Part shown: positions 26,396-35,332 of the stretch, piece after piece | How positions within the stretch are numbered: the stretch's first letter is position 1 | Layout: each line of letters opens with the position of its first letter | Assembly: GCA_002315435.1 (NCBI GenBank) | Contig: DCFW01000030.1 | Coordinates: 1-41,112 of the forward strand | DNA from: Bacteroidales bacterium UBA1794 | GTDB taxonomy: Bacteria; Bacteroidota; Bacteroidia; Bacteroidales; Bacteroidaceae | Direction: 5' to 3' | DNA: 41,112 nucleotides | Notes under the pieces: model-generated | What the model saw: the letters and a program-made list of their open reading frames with translations, nothing else | What the model was told of the DNA's origin: nothing | Database searches by the model: none | Translations under genes and position numbers: made by a program

Positions 26396-26397
26396 TT

Positions 26398-27777
26398 ATG
26401 AAAACAAAGTTATTATATATATCAATATTGTCTGTACTGTTGTCTTCATGTACAGGACTGGTCAAAGGTATTAATGACGACCCCAATGATCTTACCACAA
26501 GTGAAATAGATGCAGGATTATATATTAATACCCCAGAAGTGAATAGCATTCTTATCCATTGTGGAGATCCATTGCGAAAAGCTGAGATGTGGAGTGGACA
26601 GTTAGTTGGAGTGACACAAACTTATCTTACCGATTATAAATATCAAGTTACGGAAAATTCTTTTGATGGCTATCAATCTGTTATTGCACAGACTCAATAT
26701 ATTCGTAAGGCAGCACCGACCAACAAGCTTTACCAAGGTATATGCCGTGTTTTGGAAGCATATCTTTTTGGAACATACGCATCATTGTATGGAGATGTTC
26801 CCTGTTCGGAAGTTGCAAGCGGAATTGATAATCCTGTGTTTGACTCTCAAAAAAGTGTTTTCAGTTATTGCCAAACAATGTTGGATGAAGCCATAGACAG
26901 TTTGAAGTCGGTAAGCTCTGTTTCATATCGTCAAGATTACATATTCAATGGTGATCCAACGAAATGGTATGAAACAGCATATACACTAAAAGCTCGTTTT
27001 TATATGCTTACTAAAGATTATGACAAAGCATACGCAGCGGCATTAAATGGCATTTCAACTAGTAGTAATTCTATGAAATTCACTCCATTGACAGATAATC
27101 TCACCACAAATAAAAATAGGTTCTGGTATATCAACAATTTGAATGAGGCTCTCACTACAGATGGCTCTTATTTAATGACATTAATGTCATCAAGGCAAAA
27201 CAGCAAAACCGACGAAACCGCTAGGATGGCTTATTACACTATTTATACATCGGCCACGAAGAACAAAGGTATAGCCGCTAGCACGGAACCCCAAAGAATG
27301 ATTACTTATGAAGAGAACCTCCTTACGTTGGCAGAATCCGCTCTTCGCACACAGGCTGATGGATTCAATATCGCTTTGGCATTGTTGAATAAATTGCGTA
27401 TTTATCTGGCTAATGGAGGCTGCGTTAACAGCAATTTCCTCACCAAAAGCTACAAGTATGATGCTTATGATGTCGATGACTTTAAAGCCGGAGGTATAGA
27501 AAATCAGGATGGGAGCCTTACCGCCGAACGAGCCCTGTTGAGAGAAATTATTCAAGAGAGATACGTCAGTTGTTTTACCACATATATTCCGTTTGATGAT
27601 GCTCGAAGATTAAGAGGCTCAGATGAAAGTGATGTGTCGATAAGCATTCCGTTGAATACATCCACCGCCACTAAGCAAATAGAAAGATTTCTTTATCCTG
27701 CTGATGAGATAACCGGAAATACGAATGCGCCTGCTGATCCTGGATTGTATTCACCTACATCAGTCAATTCAAAATAA
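26398..27777 (+). CDS. SusD/RagB-like nutrient-binding outer-membrane lipoprotein
   Basis: A 459-residue surface lipoprotein that should cap the preceding SusC barrel and bind substrate. The signal ends in the lipobox LLSSC, with the acylated cysteine at position 18, followed by the TGLVKGINDDPNDL segment typical of the second SusD group (SusD-like_2). The helical TPR-like body includes KAAPTNKLYQGICRVLEAYL and LKARFYMLTKDYDKAY; the end has ERYVSCFTTYIPFDDARRL, the usual position of the conserved C-terminal element. It lies two bases after susC and 20 before the amide hydrolase gene, placing all three in one transcript. The ligand is unknown. Confidence 0.9.
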   Translation: MKTKLLYISILSVLLSSCTGLVKGINDDPNDLTTSEIDAGLYINTPEVNSILIHCGDPLRKAEMWSGQLVGVTQTYLTDYKYQVTENSFDGYQSVIAQTQYIRKAAPTNKLYQGICRVLEAYLFGTYASLYGDVPCSEVASGIDNPVFDSQKSVFSYCQTMLDEAIDSLKSVSSVSYRQDYIFNGDPTKWYETAYTLKARFYMLTKDYDKAYAAALNGISTSSNSMKFTPLTDNLTTNKNRFWYINNLNEALTTDGSYLMTLMSSRQNSKTDETARMAYYTIYTSATKNKGIAASTEPQRMITYEENLLTLAESALRTQADGFNIALALLNKLRIYLANGGCVNSNFLTKSYKYDAYDVDDFKAGGIENQDGSLTAERALLREIIQERYVSCFTTYIPFDDARRLRGSDESDVSISIPLNTSTATKQIERFLYPADEITGNTNAPADPGLYSPTSVNSK

Positions 27778-27797
27778 ACATATAAAAGACTTAGGAC

Positions 27798-29033
27798 ATG
27801 AAACAGTTTAATTTAATATTATTTGTTGCAACCATCGTTTTATTCTGCAATGTCGCAGATACACAAGCTTGCACCTCGTTTATTGTTTCCGGTAAAGCGA
27901 CTCCTGACGGACGCCCATTATTATTTAAAAACAGAGATACTTATGATCTCAATAATTTAGATGTATTTTTCAAAGGAGCCAAATATGATTATATAGGCAA
28001 TGTGAATGCCAACTCAAAGAGCAGAAGTGTCTGGTTCGGTCACAATTCTGCAGGCTTTGCCATCATCAATACGGCAGCTTACAACTTAAATCCGAAAGAT
28101 CAAGATGCCAAAAAAATTCCCGAACGTGACGGACTTGTCATGAAGATAGCATTGGAGCAATGTGCCACTCTCAAAGATTTTGAGAATCTGCTCGACACAT
28201 TGTCTAAACCATTGGGATGTGATTCTAATTTTGGAGTGATCGATGCTCAAGGAGGTTGTGCCTATTACGAAACGGGCAATAGTGGATACGTAAAGTTTGA
28301 TGTTAATGATCCAAAGATTGCACCTTATGGCTATCTTGTACGTACCAATCACGGCTTATCCGGAGATCGAACAATGGACAAGGGCATCAGTCGTTATAAT
28401 GCTATCACCGATATCTGTTTGAACCTTTATTCAGCGCAGAGATTCACCGTTGATAATGCATTGAAGATTCCGCGTTATCTTACACATGGACTTACCAAGC
28501 TCAACCTTTACGATTATATGCCGGATAATGACAGCCAGTCTCGCTTTATGTCGTTTAGAGATTTCATCCCACGTTATCTTACTGCTTCCTCTGTATTGAT
28601 TCAGGGTGTGAGGCCGGGAGAATCTCCACTTCTCACAGTAGACTGGACTATTATCGGTTCACCACTTACCACTATTGCCGTGCCTTTATTCATTACACCA
28701 TCCGGTAAATTACCCGTATTGGTCACCGAAGGAAAAGATGGTAAATCGCCTTTATGCTCATGGGGAATATTATTGAAAAAAGAATTGTTCCCCATTGAGA
28801 GAGGAGAGGGAGAAGACTATATAGACTTATCCAAACTTATCAACAAACAGGGAACAGGTATTATGCAGAGAAATGCCTCGTTTGAAAAAGAAGTCCTTGA
28901 TAGAGGAAAGAAGATCTTAGAGACAGTCCGTAAGAATGGAAAATTTGATAAATCTATAGACGAATATTACACATGGTTTGATACTTACGTATCCAATGCC
29001 TATCATACACAGTATCCTGAGATATTCAATTAA
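27798..29033 (+). CDS. Exported N-terminal-nucleophile amide hydrolase/acyltransferase (C45/C59-like)
   Basis: A 411-residue member of the linear amide C-N hydrolase/acyl-CoA:6-aminopenicillanate acyltransferase-like group. The signal peptide (1-24, ending DTQA) is directly followed by C25 in ACTSFIVSGKATPDGRPL, so cleavage itself could expose the nucleophilic cysteine. The KNRD tetrad downstream and the N-G-containing LVRTNHGLSGDR segment fit the Ntn fold. Known relatives split bile-salt amides, penicillins or similar amide bonds. Placement right after susC and susD suggests that the imported compound carries an amide, with cleavage in the periplasm. Bile acid, peptide or acyl-amide substrates are all possible. 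A terminator follows. Confidence 0.8.
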   Translation: MKQFNLILFVATIVLFCNVADTQACTSFIVSGKATPDGRPLLFKNRDTYDLNNLDVFFKGAKYDYIGNVNANSKSRSVWFGHNSAGFAIINTAAYNLNPKDQDAKKIPERDGLVMKIALEQCATLKDFENLLDTLSKPLGCDSNFGVIDAQGGCAYYETGNSGYVKFDVNDPKIAPYGYLVRTNHGLSGDRTMDKGISRYNAITDICLNLYSAQRFTVDNALKIPRYLTHGLTKLNLYDYMPDNDSQSRFMSFRDFIPRYLTASSVLIQGVRPGESPLLTVDWTIIGSPLTTIAVPLFITPSGKLPVLVTEGKDGKSPLCSWGILLKKELFPIERGEGEDYIDLSKLINKQGTGIMQRNASFEKEVLDRGKKILETVRKNGKFDKSIDEYYTWFDTYVSNAYHTQYPEIFN

Positions 29034-29063
29034 AATTAAATATTGATAGATATCGTATATTTC

Positions 29064-29099
29064 AATGTAGCATTTAAGTGCCGACTCAAATGCTACATT
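29064..29099 (+). terminator. Terminator of the SusC-SusD-amide hydrolase operon
   Basis: AATGTAGCATTT (29064-29075) pairs perfectly with AAATGCTACATT (29088-29099) around a twelve-base loop, followed by a T-rich TTTTCTTTG. It lies 30 bases after the amide hydrolase stop. Confidence 0.8.
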
Positions 29100-29225
29100 T
29101 TCTTTGTTGTAAATGTTACATAAAGCAAATAAAATCTTAGTTGAAGATTTTCTTACCGTTGTACTTTATATATAGCATTAAATATGCATATATTATTTTG
29201 TCTATGGCTTTACTGTATTTCTTTA

Positions 29226-29233
29226 TATATTTG
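29226..29233 (+). promoter_or_regulatory. -7 promoter element ahead of the glycosidase pseudogene
   Basis: TATATTTG matches TAnnTTTG 28 bases before the ATG of the dead gene. The nearest TTTG upstream (29197-29200) is 25 bases away, longer than usual. If active, the box would now mainly serve the intact gene at 30665. Confidence 0.4.
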
Positions 29234-29261
29234 TAGCACCGAAACTTTTAGATCTGATATA

Positions 29262-30668
29262 ATGAAACAACTTCGTGCTTTATCTCTAATTATTGTCATT
29301 TTGTATGCAATATCTACTATGGCTCAATTACCGGAACGGACTCCTTGGAATGTGGGGAAATATAAGAAAATATGTCGCGAACACATTTATAAAGAAATGA
29401 AAGGAATGTATCGTGATGCCGATGGTACGCTGAAATATCCTTTTTTGGCACATGGAAACAATCAGTACTTGGATCTGTTGTGAGATTGGGATTCATGGTT
29501 GAGTGATGTGGCTCTGAGGCAAATTTTACTTGAAAAAGGTACTAAAGCCGATAAAGAAGAAGCATTAAAATATGAGCAGGGATGTGTGCTCAATTCCTTG
29601 AGTTCTGGTGGCATGGACGGTTGGATCCCTATCTGGATAGAGCGTGATGCGCCATCTCGAAAAGAGATGCTTTCTAAACGCAATCCATGGAAAAGTAATA
29701 TGCATAACCCCTGTCTGGCACAACATGCTGCTTTTATTGTAAAAAACATAAATGGTGATGCAGAATGGCTAAGGGATGATTTCTATACATTACAGGCTTT
29801 TGTTTATAAATATTGGAACTATCATCGCGATAAAATCACAGGGTTGCTATACTGGGAGACAAACGAAGCCATCGGAGTGGACAATGATCCCAGTACATTC
29901 TTTCGCCCTCATGAAATCAGGTTCTATATTTCTTAATTGCATGATGTATCGTGAACTTTTGGCGATGGAGTACCTGGCCAAGAGATTGCATCTGCATGAG
30001 ATTGGATGGAAGTACAGACGAGAGGCAGATCAGTTATGCCATGCTGTTCGTGAATATTGCTGGGGTTAGCGGGAGAAGTTTTACTATAGTGTCGATTTTA
30101 ATCTGTTGCCGGTGCAAAAACCACAAGTCGAAACACTTCAAAAAGGCGACTTTTTCCTACATACAGGTCGTCCTGGCACATACGATTGCCTTATTCAGCG
30201 CTTCAGCGTGTGGAGCGACTTTCTTTCAATGTGGGCAGGAATAGCGACTTCTGAACAGGCAAAGATGATGGTTGAGAAGCAATATCGTGATACAACTTCG
30301 TTTAATGCCCTTGTGGAGTTAGAACATTATCCCCTTTGGAGAAAATGTATGATCCAAGAGCTAGTGGAAATCCATCTTCGTGGTTCGGTCCCATATGGAT
30401 TAATGCTAATTATATGGTTTTCAAACGACTGGTTAATTACGGATTTAAAGATGATGCACGTGAATTGGCAGAGAAGACCATTCTTTTACTGGGACGTGAT
30501 TACGAACGTTTTGGGGTTTTGCATGAATACTACCTACCTGAAAATGGCGAACCGTTTCTCAATAAAAGTTTCCAGAATTGGAACTTATTGGTGCTGAATA
30601 TGGCAGCTTGGCTTGATGGTAAAGATATGGTAAAGAGAACTTTAATGAAGGAATATTTTATTATATGA
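29262..30668 (+). pseudogene. Degraded (alpha/alpha)6-barrel glycoside hydrolase (MGH1/GH63/trehalase-like)
   Basis: Pieces of one exported enzyme can be read across shifting frames. It opens with a signal peptide (MKQLRALSL to ISTMAQ). TGA at 29481-29483 interrupts LDLL-stop-DWDSWLSDVALRQ, where a tryptophan is expected. The same frame then runs through LLYWETNEAIGVDNDPSTFF to a TAA at 29934-29936. A frameshift near 29911-29925 moves reading to SGSIFLNCMMYRELLAMEYL, TAG at 30067-30069 interrupts it, and a second frameshift near 30303-30316 restores RTLSPLEKMYDPRASG and then SSWFGPIWINANYMVFKRLV up to the TGA at 30666-30668. Two stops and two frameshifts are too many for sequencing error, so the gene is dead. 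The WDWDSW and GPIWINANY motifs mark the family; substrate is unknown. Confidence 0.85.
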
Positions 30669-31558
30669 TAGCAAAAATGAAAATAAATAAAATTGTTGGT
30701 GTCGCTCTATTGCTTTTTGGTTTAAATATAGGAATCCATGCTTCTCAGGAAGAGACAAAGAGAATCAATACTCTTTTTTATACGATTCAAATACCTACGT
30801 CTTATAAAACTGCTTTTTTTAATACATTTATGCCCATGAAACAGACGTTTATGGTCGAGAAATGCAGTTCGCCAACGAATTTTTCGGAAATAACCTGTAT
30901 TGTAGCATTTAGAGAAGCGACTGATCTTGATCTCCTTTTAAAAACCGAGATCATGCATGATGTTTATTTAAAGTCCGCAGTTGTAAAGAATCAGAGAATA
31001 TCTAATTTTCTTGGGAATGAAGGACGTACGTTAGATTTATCGGTTATCCTTAGTGGAGTGAAATATGATGGTTCAATGGTCGGTTTTGTGCATAATGGTG
31101 TTTCGTACTTGATACTTGAAATGTATTCAGACAAAAAGAAATTAAAGCTGGATGCTATGCTAAAGACCATCCGATTCAAAGAGAAGCTTCCGATGTATAC
31201 GCATAAAGAGTTTTTGACTTCTTTTGATACTAATATGGCAACAGCTAAAAAGCTGCTGCCTATGACTATTGCTCCCAGAATCCATCTTGTTGGAATTGAT
31301 CGTCCTTCCGAAGCAAGTTTGTTGTATTTCTTAAAGATAGATAATTTCTTATCTGATGACACGACAGGAGTGTATTATAAGTCATTGATTGGGCAATGCA
31401 AATCTCAAATGCTTGTCAGCTTAAAAAATAAAAGTAAGTCGGATTTGTATATAAGTGAGTGCATGAAGATGAATTTCAAGTTTCAGTATTTATTCTACAA
31501 CCGAGATAATAAGATGCTTTTTCAAATAAACCTGAATCCTGATGATTATAATAAGTAA
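30665..31558 (+). CDS. Unrecognised secreted protein
   Basis: A 297-residue protein that I do not recognise. It begins with an export signal (a hydrophobic run VGVALLLFGLNIGIHAS about residues 11-27) and continues as an alternating beta/alpha, mostly soluble protein with phenylalanine-rich patches and three cysteines or so. The central portion (about 100-175) reads as two beta-rich repeats (YLKSAVVKNQRISNFLGNEG and VGFVHNGVSYLILEM). The ATG overlaps the stop of the pseudogene as ATGA, so it was formerly translated through coupling to that enzyme. A second ATG (30677) is an alternative start. It seems intact while its partner is not. Confidence 0.6.
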   Translation: MIAKMKINKIVGVALLLFGLNIGIHASQEETKRINTLFYTIQIPTSYKTAFFNTFMPMKQTFMVEKCSSPTNFSEITCIVAFREATDLDLLLKTEIMHDVYLKSAVVKNQRISNFLGNEGRTLDLSVILSGVKYDGSMVGFVHNGVSYLILEMYSDKKKLKLDAMLKTIRFKEKLPMYTHKEFLTSFDTNMATAKKLLPMTIAPRIHLVGIDRPSEASLLYFLKIDNFLSDDTTGVYYKSLIGQCKSQMLVSLKNKSKSDLYISECMKMNFKFQYLFYNRDNKMLFQINLNPDDYNK

Positions 31559-31613
31559 TAGCATTAAGTCTTTTAGCTCTTAATTTTCATACCCTTGCGT
31601 AGGCCGGCTTTTC

Positions 31614-31653
31614 ATTCACTCGTTGCTGCCTTATATCTATGCACAGAGTGAAT
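31614..31653. terminator. Weak inverted repeat between convergent genes
   Basis: ATTCACTC (31614-31621) and GAGTGAAT (31646-31653) form eight-base arms around a 24-base loop in the 110-base gap between the secreted protein and the GT39 gene. It could end transcripts from both sides; no T-run follows on the plus strand. Confidence 0.3.
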
Positions 31654-31668
31654 CTTGACAGCATCATC

Positions 31669-33237
31669 TTAATAATTTGAAACCGGAACAGGTTTTAGAT
31701 GCTTAAATTCCTTTAATCGATAAATATCCAATTGATAATAGGGCTCATTGCGATAACAATAAATCTTCCTTACATGCAAATCTGTCCTTGTAAAGGCTGA
31801 TTTAATGTTCATTGGTAATTGTGCGGTTGGATTATCGTATATGCAAGAATAGTCAATGAATATTGCATCATAATCTTTATTATCGTATTGCTCTACCCCT
31901 TTCCATAGTTGATATTCGCACATTCTGGATCCATTGTTGAAAAAATAAATTTGGTTATTGGGATATAAATAAAACATTAATTCTGAAGCAAGCATGTAAT
32001 CGTCTGTGAAGATAAATGTTTTCTGTGGGTTACTACATTTCTGATAAACTTCGTTTACATCATTTGCCGCATTTTTCCAATTAACCAAACACGTTGTAGG
32101 ATCAGATTTGACAGGCAAAACTTTTTTAGAAAAAGAGCTATTCCATGTTGGTATAGTTGATACCAGTGAGAGCAAAAGGAACGTTATGGCAAACAATACT
32201 TTAGCAACTCTCTCTTTGTGGTAATCAACAATATATGAGGCAAGCAAAATAGGAAGTCCTGCATACACAAACATAGTCCAATTTATATCAGCCTCATGCT
32301 TCTTTATCAGGGATACGATGATAAAGATTATCCATATAAAAAACATCGGTATGAAGAAATATTGTGTAATTCTCTGGTGCCAATTCTTCTTGAACATCTT
32401 ATAATACATTCCAACAAACAAAGGAGAAACCAAGGCTAGTTGGCCACCAATAAACCTCACCACATTTGCAATCTTTTTTAATGGCGAATATTGGGTGTCA
32501 TGCAATCCTGATAAATGCTCTAAATGTTGATATCCAATGAACTGATGGTTCATATTCCAAATCACTACAGGGATAAATATTGTAAAGCTTAATGATAATG
32601 CTGCGTACAAAGCTGGATTCGATAATTGCTTACGCTCTTTTGATAGTAAGTATAATAGCAACGTAACAATGAAAAAGAGCATAGCATATTTCCCCAACGA
32701 ACCAATGCCGATGCACAATCCCAGCGCCAGCCAATATTGCCATTTGTTAGTTGTTGAAGCTTGCCAATAGAAATAGGCTGACAGCAACCAAAATAACAGC
32801 AGGATGCTATCGGTTGAGTAGAAAAAGGATATCTCCACATAAAAAGGCATAACCAGCACAAGCATAGATGCCCAAAATGCTTTGAGGTGTGATTGGTATA
32901 CTTTATAAGTGAAAAGGTATGTTATCCATCCTATGAGCATGCCGCAGAGAATGGCATTTATTTTGACAGATAACTCAGAGTGACCAAACCATTGTTGAGT
33001 AATATAATTGCAATAAGCGATTAGTGGTGGCTTCGAATAGTATGACCAATCAAGGTGCTTCGACCATGCCCAAAATTGTGCCTCGTCACCCTGCAAGCGC
33101 AGAGGGCCATTGACGGCATAGAAACATCGTAATATAGAAACCATTATGTGAATAAGTATAGCTAGTAGCGGATATTTGTATTGCGTGAATTTAGCTCTCA
33201 TAAAAATCATTTTTCTGTTATAAAAAGTGTACTTCAT
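31669..33237 (-). CDS. Family 39 (ArnT-like) membrane glycosyltransferase
   Basis: A polytopic GT-C enzyme of 522 residues when begun at the ATG at 33235-33237; the frame extends further only through a TTG codon. A first helix (about 19-38) is followed by the catalytic loop RLQGDEAQFWAWSKHLDW with the acidic DE pair, then by SYYSKPPLIAY and eight or more further helices to about residue 360. The last 150 residues are a soluble, probably periplasmic domain. Family members transfer sugars from polyprenyl-phosphate carriers to lipid A, proteins or glycans. The gene is alone on its transcript; a terminator separates it from the susD gene upstream. The ATG giving MRAKFTQYKY (33201) is another possible start. 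Confidence 0.85.
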   Translation of the reverse strand: MKYTFYNRKMIFMRAKFTQYKYPLLAILIHIMVSILRCFYAVNGPLRLQGDEAQFWAWSKHLDWSYYSKPPLIAYCNYITQQWFGHSELSVKINAILCGMLIGWITYLFTYKVYQSHLKAFWASMLVLVMPFYVEISFFYSTDSILLLFWLLSAYFYWQASTTNKWQYWLALGLCIGIGSLGKYAMLFFIVTLLLYLLSKERKQLSNPALYAALSLSFTIFIPVVIWNMNHQFIGYQHLEHLSGLHDTQYSPLKKIANVVRFIGGQLALVSPLFVGMYYKMFKKNWHQRITQYFFIPMFFIWIIFIIVSLIKKHEADINWTMFVYAGLPILLASYIVDYHKERVAKVLFAITFLLLSLVSTIPTWNSSFSKKVLPVKSDPTTCLVNWKNAANDVNEVYQKCSNPQKTFIFTDDYMLASELMFYLYPNNQIYFFNNGSRMCEYQLWKGVEQYDNKDYDAIFIDYSCIYDNPTAQLPMNIKSAFTRTDLHVRKIYCYRNEPYYQLDIYRLKEFKHLKPVPVSNY

Positions 33238-33529
33238 TTTTTTGAGCCGCAATGTTAGTCAAAACATGGAAAATCACAAATTGTTTATTTTGTTTTAATA
33301 GCTGAATTGGAATAATGGAACATGGATAACGATAAATAGATTTATGATTTATCGTTCTTGCGTATTCTTTTGGGGGCATACAAACAACTTATATTGCATC
33401 TTAGGTTCTTAGTTATATATGCTTCAAATAATTTACTATTCTATCATAGTAATTGTATATTCATTAGGCTTTCCCTAATTTTTATGCTTATTAGTGCAAA
33501 TAACAATGAGTTTTATTACATATCTTACT

Positions 33530-33566
33530 AAAGAAGAGGGTGTCTTGAAACGACACCCTCTTCTTT
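33530..33566 (-). terminator. Strong terminator downstream of the second susD
   Basis: AAAGAAGAGGGTGTC (33530-33544) pairs perfectly with GACACCCTCTTCTTT (33552-33566), a 15-base stem with a seven-base loop, 40 bases beyond the susD stop. On the minus strand no long T-run follows, but the stem is very stable. The remaining 33253-33529 stretch is A/T-rich and I see no gene or recognisable promoter in it. Confidence 0.8.
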
Positions 33567-33606
33567 TCAAGATGATTTTCACTCACCTCATTTGCAAACT
33601 TATACC

Positions 33607-35289
33607 TTATTTATATCCTGAATTTTGAGTCAAATTTTGATCAATATTCAAATCATGTTGCGGTATAGGAAAGTAACGATTATGTGAATCCCATGCCCGG
33701 GTTTCGAACTGATAATACATATCACCATCAACCGGCATAGCAGTCGAACCTGTACCTCTATAGTTTTGCGCTGCAGGATCATTTGAAAGCTTTACTCCGG
33801 TAAAAGTATGATTTAATTCAGTCGCTGCAATCCCCCAGCGCAACACATCATAATAGCGTAATCCTTCAAAAGCCAACTCGACTCTACGCTCTTTCTGAAT
33901 AGCGTTTCTTAATAGTTCTTGCGTAGAAACATCTATAAGTTTGATCGCGGGCAAACCTACACGATCTCTGATATCATTTAGAGTTAAATCCAATAAATCT
34001 TGCGTAACAGCACCTGGAGTAGATTCATTTACAGCTTCAATATAGCTTAGTAACACTTCGGCATAACGCATCAATGGTGTAAATGTATAAGTATTATATA
34101 AGTCTGTTGCAGAAGGATCACAACCCTTTTTAGGACAATAACCATCAAAGAGTGTATACTTACCAAAATAATCATTAGATCCTGCCCCTTTATAACAATT
34201 ATAGGTAATGCCATTAAATTTTGTTCCAGCATAATTTCCCAAGGGTGGCAAAAATATTGATGCATAAAGCCTAGGATCGCGATTGGCATAGGGATCATCA
34301 TCATCATAAATAGATGAAGTTTTAATATCTTTACCGTCAGTACAAAAATAGTCTTTAACCAATTCATTATACGAAGCAAACTGGTGCCATCCTCCATTAC
34401 ATTCAGGGAAAAGATAAATATAACGAGCAGTAGTAAATTTATCTTTAAGATATTGCACCACAAATATCATTTCTGAACTAGTTTCTCCTCCCATTTGGAA
34501 TAACTTCTCATAACTATCACTACCATTCGTACGATCCAGTTTATAAATTTTAGAATCAATAACAGCTTTTAAAACAGATGAAGCTTCTGTCCATCTCTTT
34601 TGAGCAAGGAACAGACGGCTTAAAAGCACTCTAGCTGCACCAGTAGTAAAGCGACCATATTCTGATGAAGTACGTGTCGCAGGTAATACAGAAATTGCAG
34701 ATTTTAAATCTTTCTCAACTTGAGAATAAACCGTATCCTGAGATGATTGACTAATGCTATTAGCCTGTGCTACGGTTAATGTTGTCAATGGCATAGGAAC
34801 CTTCCCCCAATAAAAAGCGAGATTAAACAAATAATAGGCACGCAAGCATTTAACTTCGGCAGTCCATACATTCCTTTCTGAATCAGTCAAAAAAGAGCAT
34901 TTCACAACATTATCCAAGAAAGTATTATAAGTAGCAATTTGTGAATACGCATTACTCCAAAATCCATAAACTTGATCACTTGTAGCGACAGTACTACTGC
35001 TAGCCATACCTAATGTTGTATAATTTTCCTTTTCAACCCCATTTCCGCCGGCTAAATCCAGATACAATAAACCTTGAGGGTGGGCAAAATCATCGTTATT
35101 CCACCCATGTGGAAATTCATAGCATCCAACCAATGCCAAAAGAACATCATTTTCACTTTTCCAAAATGTTGCATCTGATATTGAAGTCGTAGGCTGCTTA
35201 TCCAAAACATCCGAACAACCCTCAAAGAAACAAGCAACTATTGATAACAAAGCTGCTATTAATATCGATTTTATATAATTCTTTTTCAT
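33607..35289 (-). CDS. SusD/RagB-family outer-membrane lipoprotein (ECF-controlled system)
   Basis: A 560-residue SusD homologue. The export signal ends near cysteine residues C20 (IVAC) and C25 (EGCSDVLD); the CSDVLD context is the usual mature start, although the lipobox at C20 is closer to consensus. The body shows the SusD hallmarks: DATFWKSENDVLLALVGCYE, TAEVKCLRAYYLFNLAFYWG, and the C-terminal ERRVELAFEGLRYYDVLRWG followed by YFPIPQHDLN. It should sit on the SusC encoded just upstream (43-base gap). No enzyme gene follows: a strong terminator lies directly downstream. The substrate is unknown, although the length is in the glycan-binding range. Confidence 0.92.
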   Translation of the reverse strand: MKKNYIKSILIAALLSIVACFFEGCSDVLDKQPTTSISDATFWKSENDVLLALVGCYEFPHGWNNDDFAHPQGLLYLDLAGGNGVEKENYTTLGMASSSTVATSDQVYGFWSNAYSQIATYNTFLDNVVKCSFLTDSERNVWTAEVKCLRAYYLFNLAFYWGKVPMPLTTLTVAQANSISQSSQDTVYSQVEKDLKSAISVLPATRTSSEYGRFTTGAARVLLSRLFLAQKRWTEASSVLKAVIDSKIYKLDRTNGSDSYEKLFQMGGETSSEMIFVVQYLKDKFTTARYIYLFPECNGGWHQFASYNELVKDYFCTDGKDIKTSSIYDDDDPYANRDPRLYASIFLPPLGNYAGTKFNGITYNCYKGAGSNDYFGKYTLFDGYCPKKGCDPSATDLYNTYTFTPLMRYAEVLLSYIEAVNESTPGAVTQDLLDLTLNDIRDRVGLPAIKLIDVSTQELLRNAIQKERRVELAFEGLRYYDVLRWGIAATELNHTFTGVKLSNDPAAQNYRGTGSTAMPVDGDMYYQFETRAWDSHNRYFPIPQHDLNIDQNLTQNSGYK

Positions 35290-35332
35290 CGTAATATCAT
35301 TTATCGTTTATTAATAATATCTCACATCCTTA

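Noticed and set aside
29481..29483. TGA in the glycosidase as a recoded tryptophan or selenocysteine codon
   Set aside because: Other genes here use TGA as a stop, no SECIS-like hairpin is evident, and three further lesions show that the gene is simply dead.
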